DNA of 64,000 bases. Origin: Desulfuromonas sp. KJ2020. GTDB lineage: Bacteria; Desulfobacterota; Desulfuromonadia; Desulfuromonadales; SZUA-540. Positions 9,420-17,520 of the stretch are shown one piece after another; position 1 is the stretch's first letter, and each line of letters starts with the position of its first letter. A model generated the notes under the pieces. That model was not told the DNA's origin. It ran no database searches and saw nothing but the letters and a program-made list of their open reading frames with translations. The stretch lies in assembly GCF_024197615.1 (NCBI RefSeq), contig NZ_JAKUKE010000001.1, forward strand, positions 977,570 through 1,041,569, given 5' to 3'. A program made the position numbers and the translations under genes.

Positions 9420-10432
9420 CCTAGCATCTCCCGGCGGCCGGTACGGTAAAGCACGTCCAGCATGCTGGCGTCATCCTTGTCCAGCAGATTTCTGAGGTCG
9501 ATGCGGCTGGAAAAAGCAGACAGCTTTGACCATTCCCGGCCCAGATCGAAAACCGCGTTGTCGTCCAGCTCGTGATTGAGCAGTGGCAGCAGGTAGGATG
9601 GGAGCAGCGGCCGGAAAAAGAGGGTCAGACTGGGCTCGCTCTCTGCTGTTCCTTCACTCCAGAAGTAGTGAGCCCGCCAGAAGCGATCCTCGAGGATTGA
9701 TTCGACCATTTGGACCCAAAAGACAACCGAAGCTGTTTGTTCCCGCGCGGGTAAGGGCAGGCGTATGCCCCAGTGGGTCCGGCTGGCCCCGCGCTGCAGC
9801 ACGGTTTTCAAGACGTTGTAGAAAGTCTGCCAGAACTGTTCGCGATTCTCCTTGGCAATAGGTTGCCGCAGCCCGTTCCAGTAGTGTCCCATGGTCAGCT
9901 TGTCAAAGCCGCGTATCTGGCTTTCGAGCAGCTCGCGCTGTGTCAGGGCAGGGTTTTCAAAGTTTTCCTGATCCAGTTCGCCTAGCAGTCTGGTCAGCGT
10001 GACATTCTCTCGCTGCAGGTGCACCGGATTGTCGCCGTAGTCGAAACAGTGGTCGAAGACAAAAGGCGCCGTAGCCCGATGGCCGTGCATTAGGGGAGCG
10101 GGGGCCATCCATAGCAGGGCAAAAGGGTAGATGCGTCCGCTCTTGTCCTGACTGGAGCGCAGCGTACCGATCAGGTTGTGATCCTGTTCGCCACCGGTCA
10201 GGACAAAATGATGCCGGGCAAATTGACGGTATGCGGACGGCCAGCCTTTTGGATGTAGGCGCGTGATGGTGCCCACCCCTTCTTGCAGCCACTTTTCGAA
10301 TGCGGTGGTCTCGCGGCAGCAGAGGTTGTGGCGAATGAAATCGCCGTGAAGGGGCAATTTGCCGAAGCAGGCCGTACGCAGCCGAGACGATGGGTTGATG
10401 TTTGCCCTCGTCTTTTCAAACAGTCCAAACAT
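9416..10432 (-). CDS. tagF: T6SS-associated protein TagF (ImpM family)
   Basis: TagF is a T6SS accessory protein; in Pseudomonas and Agrobacterium it represses T6SS after translation by binding Fha. The N-terminal 150 residues show the ImpM pattern: ACFGKLPLHGDFIRHN (residues 21-36), then a GRIYPFALLW block. At 338 residues it is longer than many TagF proteins, with an extra C-terminal helical region of unknown role. It lies between tssM and tssA. There is no standard full-length Fha partner in the operon, only the FHA-less protein at its head. Confidence 0.88.
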   Translation of the reverse strand: MFGLFEKTRANINPSSRLRTACFGKLPLHGDFIRHNLCCRETTAFEKWLQEGVGTITRLHPKGWPSAYRQFARHHFVLTGGEQDHNLIGTLRSSQDKSGRIYPFALLWMAPAPLMHGHRATAPFVFDHCFDYGDNPVHLQRENVTLTRLLGELDQENFENPALTQRELLESQIRGFDKLTMGHYWNGLRQPIAKENREQFWQTFYNVLKTVLQRGASRTHWGIRLPLPAREQTASVVFWVQMVESILEDRFWRAHYFWSEGTAESEPSLTLFFRPLLPSYLLPLLNHELDDNAVFDLGREWSKLSAFSSRIDLRNLLDKDDASMLDVLYRTGRREMLG

Positions 10433-10444
10433 GGAGGAGCCCTG

Positions 10445-13400
10445 TCAAAAAATAGTGGCCGGCAGCCGGAAGTCGGAGAACAGGCCGCTGACGAAGATAT
10501 TTCTGTCACGATCGGGGCGAAGTTTGAGCTGAACGGTCAGGGTGTGGCCCGGAGCCGATTCCAGATCCCAGGCCAGCATGTAGCCATCGGGGTCGTTGGT
10601 GATTCGCGCCTGTTTGAGCAGATGAAAGAGGCTCCAGTCGCCGGCGAAGTCGAGCTTGCCGAGCGCGCGATTGCCACTGGTTGTCCCGCCGACGACAGCA
10701 AGGGGCATCTGCTCATCGCCGGGCCACTTGAAGTGCCGCCATTCCTGAGGCTCGTTTTGGTAAATCATCTGCTGTCCACTGGCTTCAAAGCGCACCATGC
10801 GCAAGCCGCGGCTAGGAATGGGGTAGATGGAAAAATGTACGTCGGGATGGTTTTGCCCCTGCCGGAAGAGACCGGAACTGATCTGCGATGCCTGGGTCAG
10901 CGAGCGCAGCAGAGAGGGGTTGAGTTTGACGCCGATCCCAAGCCAGGACTTTTCTGCCCACTGATGACGTTTTTTCCGCAGAAAGGGTTTGAGCTGTTCG
11001 TCGGTGAAGCTCCAGATAATGCCATTGTCCGGACGAAAGAAGTCGGAAACGTCGTTAAGTGAGGCGTCAGAGCCAGTGAGGCTGAAGGGAAACCGGTCGA
11101 CAATCTTGCGTTTGTAATGCAGGAAAACCGTGCCGTTCCATTGGTTCTGCAGATAGTTCCGGGTTTGCTCAATGGTCATCAGCCAGGCCTGCTGAATCGG
11201 ATTGGTAAGAACCTGCTCGGCCACCTTGCGGGTGCGGGCTTCAATGCCGTTGAGAAGACTTTTGGTGGAAAGCCAGCATTTGTACAACTCCGAATCGTTG
11301 GCGCCGCTGCCGCCCAGAATGCCGGCCGCATAGTGAAAACAGTCCTGCTGAACATCAATGGTGGCGGCCAACTGCTCAATTTCCGCTTGGGCCGAAGCCA
11401 GGGCCAGCAGGTATTGATTGATCAACAGACTGGTGTTCATTTTATCGCCGGCATCTGCGAGTTTGCGCAGGTCATGCAGGGGCGCCTCCAGTTCCGGCAC
11501 CAGGTTGCTTTCCCGGGAACCTGAGAAAACCTGACTCTCGTTGCCTTCCGAAAGGTTGATATTCCTGGACACAACCTGCATGAGCTCGGCGATGGGCCCA
11601 TCGTTGCGCGCAAGGAGCAGCATCTTCTTGCTGGCATCGTCCAGGGAACGGAAAGGGTCCAACCGGGTTCCTTCCAACATTTTGAACCAGTGTTCCGCGT
11701 ATTCAGTGAAATAGAGGCCGCGGATTTCCTGCTCTAACTGGCGGGAAAGTTCTTCATTCACATGGTTTGAATCGGTGTTGTCATCCGTTGTCTGCAGGTA
11801 GCCGGTCACCCAGTCGCCACGGCTCGCCAGGGCGACGAGATCCTGTATTTCTGCTCGGGTGAATTCGTGCCACCCCTTGGCGGTATACATAAAGGGAACC
11901 GCATGGGCACTGCTGAGAAGGCCACGCCCAGGCCCTTTAATCATGTCCTGCAGGGCGAGATCACGGGCCTGCAGCCTGCCCTTGTTGCGGATCTGCGCAT
12001 ACAGCCGTTTGGGATCCGGCAGGGCTTTCAGGTGGTACTGGGCCTCAACCACCAGCTCCTGATCCACCTGACGTGGCTCCACAAAGTCCGGATGATCCTG
12101 GGGAACCTGCATGTGTGAGAGGTAGGTTCGCAGCAGGACTTCGAGATCGCGATTGTTTTTTTCTTCAACGGGTTTGTCGGCGCTGGATTCCGGCAGCCTT
12201 TTTATCAGCCGCGACAGGAGGATTCTGGTCGCTTCATCAAGGTCAAGGCGGTCAGGACGGTTGAGCATCAGGTAGGCTTTGAGTCCATCATAGTAATCGT
12301 CGCGAATGGTGTCCTGTCGTTTGGCCGATGAGGCGGGCCACTGCTTGCCGTAGGTGGCCAGTTCGATCTCGAGGTCGTCCAGGGCCGGCTGAAAGAACAG
12401 GCGTTCGAAGGACCCAAGCAAGAGGGAGCGGATTGCCGGAAGTTGCCTGTCCCCTTCATAGACGCCCATTGCCAGAGAGAGGGGGAGTTTTTCCTCATAC
12501 GCCTTGAGCTTCTGATAGTGTCGCAACACCTCGGTCAGGGCAGAAAAGCGCTCCGAGGGGGCAGGCTGTTTCGCTTCGACCACATCGGCAAGACGTTCGG
12601 CGGCCTCATCCCCTTTTTTCAGCAGCAGAGTGTTGGCGGTCAGAGTGGTGCTCAGCAACATGACACTGCCGGCAATAAGGCCGAGACAGCCGACGATACT
12701 GACTGTTTTCAGGGTGCGGTGTATGATTCCCGATTTTTTGGTGCGGCTGACATCCTGGGCATTGGGAAAGACGACGGACTGAAAGAAGTTTTTGACAAAG
12801 AAGCTGGTGGGTTCTGGAAGTTCCGTGGCTTCTCTGTCTTCGATAAAGCCGAAAGCCTGGCGCATTTTTCCCAGGATTTTTTGAATGGGTGTTCCCTCCT
12901 GGGTGGCACTCGTCAGGTAGATGCCGCAGAAGTTGGGCGTATCCTGGTAGGGATTTTCCTTGGTCAGGCGGGTGATGAAATCGACCAGCCGGTTTTGGGC
13001 GGCCTCGAATTGACCGGGAAAATCGAAGAGCTCGTTTTTGGCTTGAATTTTCCGTACGAGAGACAGCTTGTACAGGCGCATTTCGGTCAAGCGGCGGTGC
13101 AATTCCCCCATTTTGGTGCGGAAGAGGTCGCCAATGTTCTGGGGTGCCTCGTGGCCCAGCCAGCAGCCCCAGACCTGGTCCCGCTCTTTGTCATCGAGAT
13201 CGGCGAAATAGGAGGTGAAGCCATGCAGGAGGTCGCATTTGGTAAATACGACATAAATGGGAAAAACGCAGCCAAGGCGGGAGGTCAGTTCATCAATGCG
13301 ATCCCGGATGATTTTGACATGCCGCTCGATTTCCTGGTCGTCGGCAGTGAGCAAATCGGCCAGACTGATTGCCACAATGGCGCCGTTAAGCGGTTGGCGG

Positions 13401-14017
13401 CGACGGTGCTTGCGCAGCAGCGCCAAAAAAGCCAGCCATTCCGGGCGATCGTCCTGCTCGGTGGTGTAGCGTCCCGCCGTATCCAGCAGGACGGCTTCGT
13501 TGGAAAACCACCAGTCGCAGTTGCGTGTGCCCCCGAAACCGCGAATATCGATATCGTTGTCGTGAGCATAAGGGAAGTGGAGCCCCGAGTTACGAAGCAG
13601 CGAGGTTTTACCAGCGGCTGCCGGGCCGATGATCATAAACCAGGGCAGAGCGTACAGCGCGGCGTTGCCCCGGTGTTGTGAACCCAGTTCTGACGATTTG
13701 AGAGAGGCGATGGCCTGGTTCATCTTGCCGCGCAGCTCTTCTATCTCGGCCTGTCGGGACTGGTCCTGTTCAATGTGCGCATCGAGGTCTTTGCGAAACA
13801 GGTTGGAGCGATTCTTCACGACCATGCGACGGATCAGCCAGACGCCGACGAAAAAGACCAGAACACCAATGATCAGGTAGGCTCGGAGGGTCGTCTCCGT
13901 CAGGCCGACATAGGGGCCGGCCCACCATATCAGTGAGAGAATCAGCATGAGACCCAGGATGCGGGAGCCGAGGCGGCCGAAAAGATACGCCTGAATGATG
14001 AGCAATATGTTTTGCAT
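10445..14017 (-). CDS. tssM: T6SS inner-membrane complex protein TssM (IcmF)
   Basis: TssM is the large inner-membrane component that spans the periplasm and links TssL to TssJ. The 1190-residue product begins with two hydrophobic segments (about residues 17-60), then a cytoplasmic NTPase-like domain with Walker A GPAAAGKTS (near residue 132) and a VLLDTAGRY block. A third membrane segment follows near residue 430, and the rest is periplasmic. The Walker A is intact, which is not so in every TssM. It sits directly after tssL. Confidence 0.95.
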   Translation of the reverse strand: MQNILLIIQAYLFGRLGSRILGLMLILSLIWWAGPYVGLTETTLRAYLIIGVLVFFVGVWLIRRMVVKNRSNLFRKDLDAHIEQDQSRQAEIEELRGKMNQAIASLKSSELGSQHRGNAALYALPWFMIIGPAAAGKTSLLRNSGLHFPYAHDNDIDIRGFGGTRNCDWWFSNEAVLLDTAGRYTTEQDDRPEWLAFLALLRKHRRRQPLNGAIVAISLADLLTADDQEIERHVKIIRDRIDELTSRLGCVFPIYVVFTKCDLLHGFTSYFADLDDKERDQVWGCWLGHEAPQNIGDLFRTKMGELHRRLTEMRLYKLSLVRKIQAKNELFDFPGQFEAAQNRLVDFITRLTKENPYQDTPNFCGIYLTSATQEGTPIQKILGKMRQAFGFIEDREATELPEPTSFFVKNFFQSVVFPNAQDVSRTKKSGIIHRTLKTVSIVGCLGLIAGSVMLLSTTLTANTLLLKKGDEAAERLADVVEAKQPAPSERFSALTEVLRHYQKLKAYEEKLPLSLAMGVYEGDRQLPAIRSLLLGSFERLFFQPALDDLEIELATYGKQWPASSAKRQDTIRDDYYDGLKAYLMLNRPDRLDLDEATRILLSRLIKRLPESSADKPVEEKNNRDLEVLLRTYLSHMQVPQDHPDFVEPRQVDQELVVEAQYHLKALPDPKRLYAQIRNKGRLQARDLALQDMIKGPGRGLLSSAHAVPFMYTAKGWHEFTRAEIQDLVALASRGDWVTGYLQTTDDNTDSNHVNEELSRQLEQEIRGLYFTEYAEHWFKMLEGTRLDPFRSLDDASKKMLLLARNDGPIAELMQVVSRNINLSEGNESQVFSGSRESNLVPELEAPLHDLRKLADAGDKMNTSLLINQYLLALASAQAEIEQLAATIDVQQDCFHYAAGILGGSGANDSELYKCWLSTKSLLNGIEARTRKVAEQVLTNPIQQAWLMTIEQTRNYLQNQWNGTVFLHYKRKIVDRFPFSLTGSDASLNDVSDFFRPDNGIIWSFTDEQLKPFLRKKRHQWAEKSWLGIGVKLNPSLLRSLTQASQISSGLFRQGQNHPDVHFSIYPIPSRGLRMVRFEASGQQMIYQNEPQEWRHFKWPGDEQMPLAVVGGTTSGNRALGKLDFAGDWSLFHLLKQARITNDPDGYMLAWDLESAPGHTLTVQLKLRPDRDRNIFVSGLFSDFRLPATIF

Positions 14018-14046
14018 GGAATTGTCCTGAAAGGTTGATGAAGGGG

Positions 14047-14772
14047 CTAATAGAGGGCGGAAGAGCGTTTAAAAACGGTTTTCTGCTGTTGTTGGATATG
14101 GTCGACGCTGGCCTGGGCCATGTTGCCGGATACCAGGGAGTAGCCGATGTAAGTAAAAAAAATGACGGAAATGGTCACTACAGCGATAACCCAGTAAGGA
14201 ACCTGTCTTCGCATCCTGTTGATCAGGGCATGTCCGGGAAGGCCGACCGGAGCCAGCTGGCGTGGCGGCTGACCCCGGTACCCATCGATCTGGCTGCGCA
14301 GGTCCACCTGCAGGGCCATCAGCTTCTCAAGGCCTTTGACTTTATAGGCGCCTTCGAAACCAAGCTGCAGACAGTAGTAATAAAGTTCCAGCAGATGAAG
14401 ATTTTCCTCCCCGCCCTGACGCAGGTTGGTCAGGCGTGTAAAGAACCCTTCGCCTGCCGTATGTTCCCCGAAAAAATCGAGCTGAAGAGGTTTGGCCATC
14501 CACTGCAGGCGGCCCGGCCAGGTTGAACTCAGGACCATTTCATCGATGAAGGCGGCCATGGCGTAGCGGGCATCTTTCTGCTCCACCATGCCGATCTGCA
14601 GATCAAAGGTCTTTTTCTCCATGGCGGCAAACTCCGCCAGAATGCGTTCACGAAAGCTGTCATCCAGAGTGGCGGCTTTCTGGTCATTTTTCAGGGGCGC
14701 CACCAGGGAAAACAAGACCTCACAGCATTGAAGAAGAGGGTTGTGGGGGGCGGTTCGGGATTGCGTTTGCAT
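14047..14772 (-). CDS. tssL: T6SS inner-membrane protein TssL (DotU family)
   Basis: TssL completes the membrane complex with TssM and TssJ. The 241-residue product has the DotU cytoplasmic domain (AAFIDEMVLSSTWPGR near residue 73, then FFTRL and ELYYYCLQLGFEGAY) and one membrane anchor near residues 192-215 (VPYWVIAVVTISVIFF). No OmpA/peptidoglycan-binding domain follows, so peptidoglycan anchoring would have to come from another protein. It starts 5 bp after tssK. Confidence 0.94.
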   Translation of the reverse strand: MQTQSRTAPHNPLLQCCEVLFSLVAPLKNDQKAATLDDSFRERILAEFAAMEKKTFDLQIGMVEQKDARYAMAAFIDEMVLSSTWPGRLQWMAKPLQLDFFGEHTAGEGFFTRLTNLRQGGEENLHLLELYYYCLQLGFEGAYKVKGLEKLMALQVDLRSQIDGYRGQPPRQLAPVGLPGHALINRMRRQVPYWVIAVVTISVIFFTYIGYSLVSGNMAQASVDHIQQQQKTVFKRSSALY

Positions 14773-14777
14773 GTCAG

Positions 14778-16106
14778 TTATTCCTCAACCGTTACGAGTT
14801 TGACATCTGCCGTGCTGAACAGGTGGGGCAGATAGATCGCCAGGGTGCCCTCGGTTTTAATCTGGGCCCAAAAGTCACCCCGGGCTTCGAGTCGAAAATA
14901 TTCATAGCCGCTGCGGGTGGATAGCTTTGCCGGCGGTCGCTGGGTGTGAATGAGTCGTACCCCGGGCAGGGCCGTGGCCACCACGGTTTCGATGACGCTG
15001 CGAGGCGTCACCTTGACCTGGCGGGCGAAGTCGGTAATCCAATTGGGGTCATCCGACTCGTAGAGCGCCTCCAGAAAGAAGGTGTGCTGACTGAAGACCG
15101 CTTCGGGAATTTCATGGCAGCACAGAAGGCTGCTGCTTTCCCTTTCAAGGTCGAGCGACGACGGTTTGCTGGTGCTTTTGATCTCCAGCAGACTCGTGAG
15201 CATACCCTCAAGTCGTTGGAATATTAGAGTCAGTTCTTCCTGGTTGTAAGGCGGGATGAAGTCGATGGTCAGTTCGCTGTGGTGGGTGCAAAACGCCCCG
15301 AGGCTCTGGCACAGAAGCCGGTACAGCTGTTCTGGGTGCAGGTCGGGGTTTTGGTGCAGATGTCGCAGCTGCGGGATCGCCATGTTGAGGTTGCGCAGCA
15401 GATTGTCGCTGCCGGGGTCGGCTTTGGCGAATTGGGCCGAGCCGCCGTCGCAGCCCGCCCGGGTCTGCTCAATCTGTTTCCGTTTGGCGTTCAGGGAGTC
15501 AACCATGCGGCCAAGGCGCTGCAGCAGTACCGGCGAGGCGGCTATCCGGCAGACGGGAGGAATGAACCCTTCCGTCAGTCGGTAGTGATGGTCGCCGTCG
15601 TGGATGACTTCGGCGATTTTAAGGCGCAGAAAGGGCTGCGTGGCCTGTTCGCCGGATAGCAGATGCAGATTGGGTTTGGCCAGCAGGATCTCCCGCTTGC
15701 GGCTGGCATCGAAACTGTCCTCCAGGTCGCGATAGTTCGCCAGCCAGCCACTGGCCTGGTTGCGTTGTGGGTAGCCGGAGATTCCGGCGACGTGCTGGTT
15801 GGAGGGAACCGCCAGATAAATGGCCAGAGGTTCGCCGGCCGGCGCTTTCAGCTCACAGGAGAGCGGCTCATCCACCGAAGAGTGATATTCGGCCAGCCGT
15901 CCATCCTGAAAAAGTATTCTGGCCTCAAGCAGTTGAAAACGCCCCAGGCTCAATGCTTCCTGGTCGATCGCCAGGGAGATGACCCCCCAACAGAAGGGGT
16001 TCAAAAGGGACTGCAGCATATGTTGTGCCCGTTCCCGCTGGCTATCCCATGCCTGAAAGTGCTGTTGGCTCAAAAAGAGGCCTTCGGCCCAAACGACTTT
16101 ATTCAT
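14778..16106 (-). CDS. tssK: T6SS baseplate-membrane connector TssK
   Basis: TssK is the trimeric adaptor that ties the baseplate to the TssL/TssM membrane complex and resembles phage receptor-binding proteins. The 442-residue product begins with the characteristic KVVWAEGLFLSQQHFQAWD (residues 3-21), has a TEGFIPPVCRIAASP block in the middle, and a C-terminal segment around YEYFRLEARGDFW. Length is normal for the family. Confidence 0.95.
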   Translation of the reverse strand: MNKVVWAEGLFLSQQHFQAWDSQRERAQHMLQSLLNPFCWGVISLAIDQEALSLGRFQLLEARILFQDGRLAEYHSSVDEPLSCELKAPAGEPLAIYLAVPSNQHVAGISGYPQRNQASGWLANYRDLEDSFDASRKREILLAKPNLHLLSGEQATQPFLRLKIAEVIHDGDHHYRLTEGFIPPVCRIAASPVLLQRLGRMVDSLNAKRKQIEQTRAGCDGGSAQFAKADPGSDNLLRNLNMAIPQLRHLHQNPDLHPEQLYRLLCQSLGAFCTHHSELTIDFIPPYNQEELTLIFQRLEGMLTSLLEIKSTSKPSSLDLERESSSLLCCHEIPEAVFSQHTFFLEALYESDDPNWITDFARQVKVTPRSVIETVVATALPGVRLIHTQRPPAKLSTRSGYEYFRLEARGDFWAQIKTEGTLAIYLPHLFSTADVKLVTVEE

Positions 16107-16169
16107 ACAGCGCTTCCATGGCCGGCCCGGCTTTGTCTTTTGAAATCATCTTCCGTTGCATGGGTGCCC

Positions 16170-16637
16170 TCAGTTCACAAGGCGAAGACTGTTGTCTTGC
16201 AGCAAGGCTTCAAGATTGGTGGAAAGATCGATCCATAGAAAAGAACGGTCGGCCCGTTTGATGACCCGCCAGTTATTGTCCGCCTGATTGTGAAAGGCGG
16301 CCATGACGCCGACGAATTGGGCTTGGTCATGGCGTTCAATTTCCAGTTTCTGTTGGGAGGCCGGATCCAGGGTCAGAATTTCTTTACGCAGCAGTTGGTT
16401 GCCCAAAACAGAAGTTTCCGATTTCCACAACTCGTCAAACGTGGCGCTTTCAAATGCTTTGTTATCGCGAAGCTGGTAGATCCGTACCACGACCGGCAAC
16501 GCCTCTTTGTGCTCGTTCATGTTGAGGGTGGCCGTGGAGGACAGGCTGACTTTCACCTTGGGGGCGGAACAGCCGCCCAGCAAGCAGGCGGTCAGTACAG
16601 CGAGAAGAAAGACGATCATGGAATGATTTTTGTTCAT
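16170..16637 (-). CDS. tssJ: T6SS outer-membrane lipoprotein TssJ
   Basis: TssJ is the outer-membrane lipoprotein that holds the periplasmic end of TssM. The 155-residue product has a type II signal peptide ending in the lipobox LLGGC, and a beta-sandwich whose family mark is the segment VVRIYQLRDNKAFESATFDEL. An AAGGAG lies before the ATG. It is the first core gene of the operon, preceded by the TagH-C-like gene. Confidence 0.92.
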   Translation of the reverse strand: MNKNHSMIVFLLAVLTACLLGGCSAPKVKVSLSSTATLNMNEHKEALPVVVRIYQLRDNKAFESATFDELWKSETSVLGNQLLRKEILTLDPASQQKLEIERHDQAQFVGVMAAFHNQADNNWRVIKRADRSFLWIDLSTNLEALLQDNSLRLVN

Positions 16638-16660
16638 GGCGGCTCCTTGAAGGCTGATAG

Positions 16661-17200
16661 CTATTGGACCGGAAGGGGGGTGGCGAGTCGATTCCGGTAC
16701 GCGATGTATTCTTTAACGAAACCACTGACGATCAGTTCCTGGTGGCGAAGATAGTCGTTTTCGCGGTAGTTGCGGTGCAGGCGGCTGTAGCTCAACCAGG
16801 CGAAGGGACGCCAGCCGAAGAGGCTGAAGGTACGGGAACGGATGCTGGCGGGAGACAGCTTCTCAAGCGATTCCTTGGCTACGCCGTCGAGGGCCCCATG
16901 CAGCGCCAGTTGATGGGCAATCAGGTCGTGCAGGACCCCTGAGAGGTTCTTTTGCCCTTCCTCCTTGTCGTTCAGCCAGCCCAGCAGCACCTGCTCAAAT
17001 TCAGTTTGCCCAAGAGAAGCGGCCTCATGGCTGAAGACTCGGCTGTGAGGCAACCCGAATTCGACTGAGAAGCGCCGCTGTCCTTCGATTAATCTGGCCA
17101 GTCCGCCACAGACCGCCAGAAGAGCGCTTTCAGCCGATGACTTCACCTCGACGGGCCGATTTAAGGTTTTATGGCGACCAGAAATGGCACAGTTCAACAT
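16661..17200 (-). CDS. TagH C-terminal-domain-like T6SS accessory protein lacking FHA
   Basis: This 179-residue protein heads the T6SS operon. I recognise a resemblance, from memory and not by search, to the C-terminal domain found after the FHA domain in T6SS TagH/Fha proteins: a helical block of the form ALLAVCGGLARLIEGQ, then FEQVLLGWL, an LIAHQLALHGAL block matching the family's D..AHQLAL.AG, an LEKLSP motif, and a final SGFVKEYIAYRNRL. The N-terminal FHA domain of about 100 residues is absent; the protein starts only about 20 residues before the conserved block. It is probably cytoplasmic. If correct, phosphothreonine-based regulation through this protein is not possible in the usual way. 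Confidence 0.55.
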   Translation of the reverse strand: MLNCAISGRHKTLNRPVEVKSSAESALLAVCGGLARLIEGQRRFSVEFGLPHSRVFSHEAASLGQTEFEQVLLGWLNDKEEGQKNLSGVLHDLIAHQLALHGALDGVAKESLEKLSPASIRSRTFSLFGWRPFAWLSYSRLHRNYRENDYLRHQELIVSGFVKEYIAYRNRLATPLPVQ

Positions 17201-17520
17201 GGCAGTTCGTCCTTAATGTTGGCCGAGTAGTTTGCCTCGGCCACTGCTGGTTTGCGGTGTTGTCTCTTGATATTAAAAAGGTTAAATTTTAGCGCTTTTT
17301 TATAGTGCCATGGGGCTTTGGCTAAAAGACATGTGATTACAGGTAATTGTTGCAGATTAAAAATTAGAGAAAGCTTAAATACATTCTTTCGAATATTGTG
17401 TCAAGCATATAAAATAAGAATTGATTAATTTAATAGAATGAATTATAAGACGCCTTTAAATTTTCTTGCCCTGCCAAGGCCCGGCTTTAGCCGCTCCAGG
17501 GAGGCAGGAAGGGGGAGTTC
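17201..17520. other. Divergent intergenic region between T6SS operon and vgrG
   Basis: This A/T-rich gap separates the minus-strand T6SS operon from plus-strand vgrG and should hold promoters for both. I looked for a sigma-54 element (GG-N10-GC) and found no correctly spaced copy; the nearest, TGGCAC followed by AAAGC on the minus strand near 17290-17310, has two bases too many between the conserved pairs. No coding potential is seen. One hairpin is listed separately. Confidence 0.5.
17220..17243 (-). promoter_or_regulatory. Hairpin in the leader of the T6SS operon
   Basis: Perfect 8-bp inverted repeat TGGCCGAG / CTCGGCCA with an 8-base spacer, ending 19 bases before the first start codon of the T6SS operon and just 5' of its AAGGAC ribosome-binding candidate. 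It could be a leader hairpin that affects translation or an operator. Function is inference. Confidence 0.35.

Noticed and set aside
17201..17520. Sigma-54 promoter for the T6SS operon
   Set aside because: The only GG/GC pair has two extra bases in the spacer.
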